Of a stretch of DNA of 64,000 nucleotides, positions 61,799-64,000 are shown in pieces. The position numbers were made by a program, and so were the translations under genes. The stretch comes from Dictyobacter alpinus (GTDB taxonomy: Bacteria > Chloroflexota > Ktedonobacteria > Ktedonobacterales > Ktedonobacteraceae): positions 2,108,001 through 2,172,000 of the forward strand of contig NZ_BIFT01000001.1 of the NCBI RefSeq assembly GCF_003967575.1, in the 5' to 3' direction. The notes under the pieces are model-generated. The model did not search any database and had not been told where the DNA came from. It worked only from the letters and a program-made list of their open reading frames with translations. The stretch's first letter is position 1; each line of letters opens with the position of its first letter.

Positions 61799-62731
61799 TC
61801 ACTTAGTATGGAAGGGTACATTCCACTCTTTTAGCCAGCTTTTGGTGGCATGATTGCGGATGCGGATAGAGGCACGATCCCCATGGATCTGAAACGAAAA
61901 ACTGGGGATGATATCGGGATCGTCGGCTCGATAGCGCACCGATTGATGGTCATCGCTCAGCACAGGCCCTTTTTGATAACCTGTGTACCAGGGGGACATC
62001 AGGTTCACGTAGGTGATTGGATGTTCACCAAGATGTTCGATCGTGACAAGATGGGGAGCCTCCCAGCCTGAGTGGGTATGGCCGCTAATGAAGAGGCAGG
62101 CGTTCTGGTGACGAGCAATGATAGCACGTACTTCAGCTGAATTCTCGGGCGCGAAGAAGTGTTCAAGCGAATGATAGTCTCGCTTCCCTTCTCCTTCCCG
62201 GCCCAGGACGGTATTGTGCAGCGGACAGTGCAGGAAAACAATGGCCGGACGATCCTGGTATTGCTGCAGGGTGGTATCTAAGAAGGTGAGCGTCTCCTGC
62301 GAAAGATAGACACGCTGTGGATCTGCCAGGGTGGTAGGATCTGGATAGTCCAGCATCACGCATACCGCTCCTTCGACTTCCCAGGAGTAGCGCAGTGGCT
62401 TGTCCCACATGGCGGTAAAGGTGGCGGCCATACCCGTGGGATCTTCTCCATCAGGTCCATGGTATTCGTGGTTGCCAACACCTGGATAAAAGGGAATATC
62501 ACCCAATTGGGCCTTCAGGCTGGTTCTGGCAAGCTCATAATTTTCGGGTGCGCATGTATCAATGAGATCGCCAGGTGAGACACAGAATGCGGGCTGGCCG
62601 TCAGCTTGCCAGAGTTCATGAAGATCATCAAAGAGTGCAGATAGACGCTGAGTATGACAATCATTCCAGGCCTTAATAGCGCGGTAATGGAAATCTCCAA
62701 GGCCCCAGAAAGAAAATATGGGTTGTGACAT
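61799..62731 (-). CDS. Metallophosphoesterase (calcineurin-like)
   Basis: A 310-residue protein with the metal-binding blocks of the family: FWGLGDFHYR, CVSPGDLID, GVGNHEYH, FLHCPLHN and ISGHTHSGW. These bind two metal ions and hydrolyse phosphomono- or diesters. No signal peptide or membrane helix is visible. The ATG at 62731 has GAGGAG 12 bases before; an earlier GTG at 62761 is possible. The substrate is unknown. Confidence 0.9.
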   Translation of the reverse strand: MSQPIFSFWGLGDFHYRAIKAWNDCHTQRLSALFDDLHELWQADGQPAFCVSPGDLIDTCAPENYELARTSLKAQLGDIPFYPGVGNHEYHGPDGEDPTGMAATFTAMWDKPLRYSWEVEGAVCVMLDYPDPTTLADPQRVYLSQETLTFLDTTLQQYQDRPAIVFLHCPLHNTVLGREGEGKRDYHSLEHFFAPENSAEVRAIIARHQNACLFISGHTHSGWEAPHLVTIEHLGEHPITYVNLMSPWYTGYQKGPVLSDDHQSVRYRADDPDIIPSFSFQIHGDRASIRIRNHATKSWLKEWNVPFHTK

Positions 62732-62924
62732 AGTAGCATTAACTCCTCTTCTCGCATTCACGACAAAACTCAGTACTTATTACCTGCCCCATTGTACTGC
62801 TTGATTGTTAAACAGATGTAATGAGGATGCGTTCAATAACCGGCGGCTGATTACAAAAAAAAACCTGATACTCAGAGATGAGTAACAGGTCATAATTGTA
62901 TAAATGATATGCGCCTGGAGAAAA

Positions 62925-63179
62925 CTAGAGCTCGTTACCGCTTTTAGCACGGCTATAACGATCATTCAATTCAGTTTTTGTACGTGAATACAGTTCACGA
63001 CCCTGCACCAATGCCTCCTGGGCACGAGCACGGATCTCATCGTTAAAGGCACTTGAGCGCAACTGAACACCCTGCTCGTTTAATTGAGCACGTGTAGCCT
63101 CACCCGACTGAGGGGCGATCAATAAACCTGCCGCAATACCTAAACCAAATCCAACGAGTAAACCTATCGTAAATTTCAT
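62925..63179 (-). CDS. YtxH-like small membrane protein
   Basis: An 84-residue protein: a membrane helix (IGLLVGFGLGIAAGLLIAPQSG) with the LLxAPxSGxxTR motif of the YtxH/gas-vesicle-like family, then a charged helical tail (FNDEIRARAQEALVQGREL). Function unknown; often linked to stress. Single-gene unit. Confidence 0.8.
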   Translation of the reverse strand: MKFTIGLLVGFGLGIAAGLLIAPQSGEATRAQLNEQGVQLRSSAFNDEIRARAQEALVQGRELYSRTKTELNDRYSRAKSGNEL

Positions 63180-63361
63180 TGCTTGATTCCTTTCCTTATA
63201 TAACTTAAGTATAGCAAATAAACGAAGGTGCTAAAGCAACATTCGCCTTTATGTACTACTTTTAGATAGAAGGTGCAAATTTTAAAATCTAGTAGAGGGA
63301 AATATGTCAGACACTATCCAATACCCTTGCCATACTCCGCCGCCCGCTTATTAGCCGTGGC

Positions 63362-63766
63362 TTATTGATGACCAGGATGATCCAAAAGCTCTTCAACTTT
63401 GTCAAGGAGTGCCGTCAATTCAAATGGTTTGCGCAACAGGTGCACGTCATTATAAAATTCAGGCTGGCTCTCAATTGACTTCGATACCTCTTCGGCCTCA
63501 AGGACCGCTGCAGTATAGACAATTACAGGAACATCAGCCGTGTTAGAGTCAGCCTTGATCTGCTTTAAAACATCTTGCCCGGACATGTCGCCCAGTTTCA
63601 AGTCGAGAATGAGTAGATCTGGAAGCATACTCTTCACGGTTGTAAAAGCATCTTTGCCTTCTTGCAGGATTGAAACCTGATATTGCTCGTCTTCTAAAAC
63701 ACGGCGCATCAGGTGGAGTAATTCGTTTCTGTCATCGACAACAAGTATGCGTTTTGTCACATCCAA
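63362..63766 (-). CDS. Stand-alone response-regulator receiver domain
   Basis: A 134-residue CheY-like protein: acidic pair in ILVVDDRNEL, phosphoacceptor Asp55 in LLILDLKLGDMSG, Thr in VIVYTAA and the lysine in LLRKPFEL. No output domain follows. It may act as a phosphate relay or a regulator of a partner protein. The start is uncertain: TTG at 63766 or GTG at 63760. Confidence 0.88.
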   Translation of the reverse strand: MDVTKRILVVDDRNELLHLMRRVLEDEQYQVSILQEGKDAFTTVKSMLPDLLILDLKLGDMSGQDVLKQIKADSNTADVPVIVYTAAVLEAEEVSKSIESQPEFYNDVHLLRKPFELTALLDKVEELLDHPGHQ

Positions 63767-64000
63767 TCAGTGCCATCACCCGCGCAATTGCCCGGTAGCA
63801 CTGCCTCCCGTTATTGCTGTTACTGTATGCAGAATTCCTCAATTGGCCAAAGTTCTGCCACAACTTTTTTGCTTGAATACTGCCAGTAAGTGTATCACGA
63901 TACAGGTTATCAAAACAAGGGTAGTAGTAGAGTTTACCTAGTGCGGATACAAGGGTATCTCAGTTCTGTATATAGTACGATTCAGGAAATCGACATGTGT
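63767..64000. other. Unassigned sequence at the window edge
   Basis: 234 bp with no gene, palindrome or repeat that I can support. Confidence 0.3.

Overview
The window reads as a chromosomal segment of a member of Ktedonobacteria (Chloroflexota). This is an inference from the gene mix: F420-type (DDN) oxidoreductase, membrane Ser/Thr kinases, XRE-TPR regulators, an S53 acid peptidase, FemAB and LPxTG-type surface proteins, MaoC-type dehydratases beside accC/fabF/accB, and many intergenic palindromic repeats. No transposase, integrase, phage gene or CRISPR array was found.

Layout. 0.4-3.6 kb: two Gfo/Idh/MocA sugar oxidoreductases around an AraC regulator. 3.9-6.0 kb: a NarL/LiaR-type two-component pair. 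6.4-10.1 kb: a three-gene ABC exporter operon and a membrane-spanning HTH regulator with a lectin-like outer domain. 10.1-14.7 kb: acetyltransferase, Lrp-type sensor domain, miaA and a large membrane Ser/Thr kinase. 15-24.7 kb: cell-wall hydrolase lipoprotein, tRNA-Leu(GAG), tRNA-Val(TAC), RraA-like protein, S53 peptidase, FemAB and WD40 pair, and a divergent TetR/F420-oxidoreductase pair. 25-31 kb: ECF sigma factor with a small downstream partner, a GlcD-GlcE fusion and a histidine kinase. 31.4-36 kb: fatty-acid island, with two MaoC dehydratases divergent from accC-fabF-accB. 36-42.4 kb: threonine ammonia-lyase, Ycf45-like ATPase with R3H domain, pdxS-pdxT. 42.7-45.4 kb: MazF-type toxin and antitoxin, molybdate uptake genes modA and modB (no modC). 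45.9-52.9 kb: a 12-repeat TPR protein, an XRE-TPR regulator, an LPQTG surface protein and a second Ser/Thr kinase. 53-60 kb: two tRNAs and the proteostasis block tig-clpX-lon (no clpP between). 60.2-63.8 kb: an orphan 5S rRNA with its own promoter, a short LarC with a histidine-rich tail, a metallophosphoesterase, a YtxH-like protein and a lone receiver domain.

The most unusual content is between the genes. More than a dozen near-perfect palindromes with 19-37-bp arms are present. Several have T-runs on the left and A-runs on the right, the opposite of an intrinsic terminator. A short GCGCC-N3-GGCGC palindrome recurs beside several of them. There are also at least three dispersed repeat families, a roughly 490-bp inverted-repeat-bounded element carrying five 70-bp tandem units, and an inverted 30-bp copy of the tRNA-Val anticodon region just after the tRNA genes. 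All gene calls rest on reading protein motifs by eye; no database search was possible.
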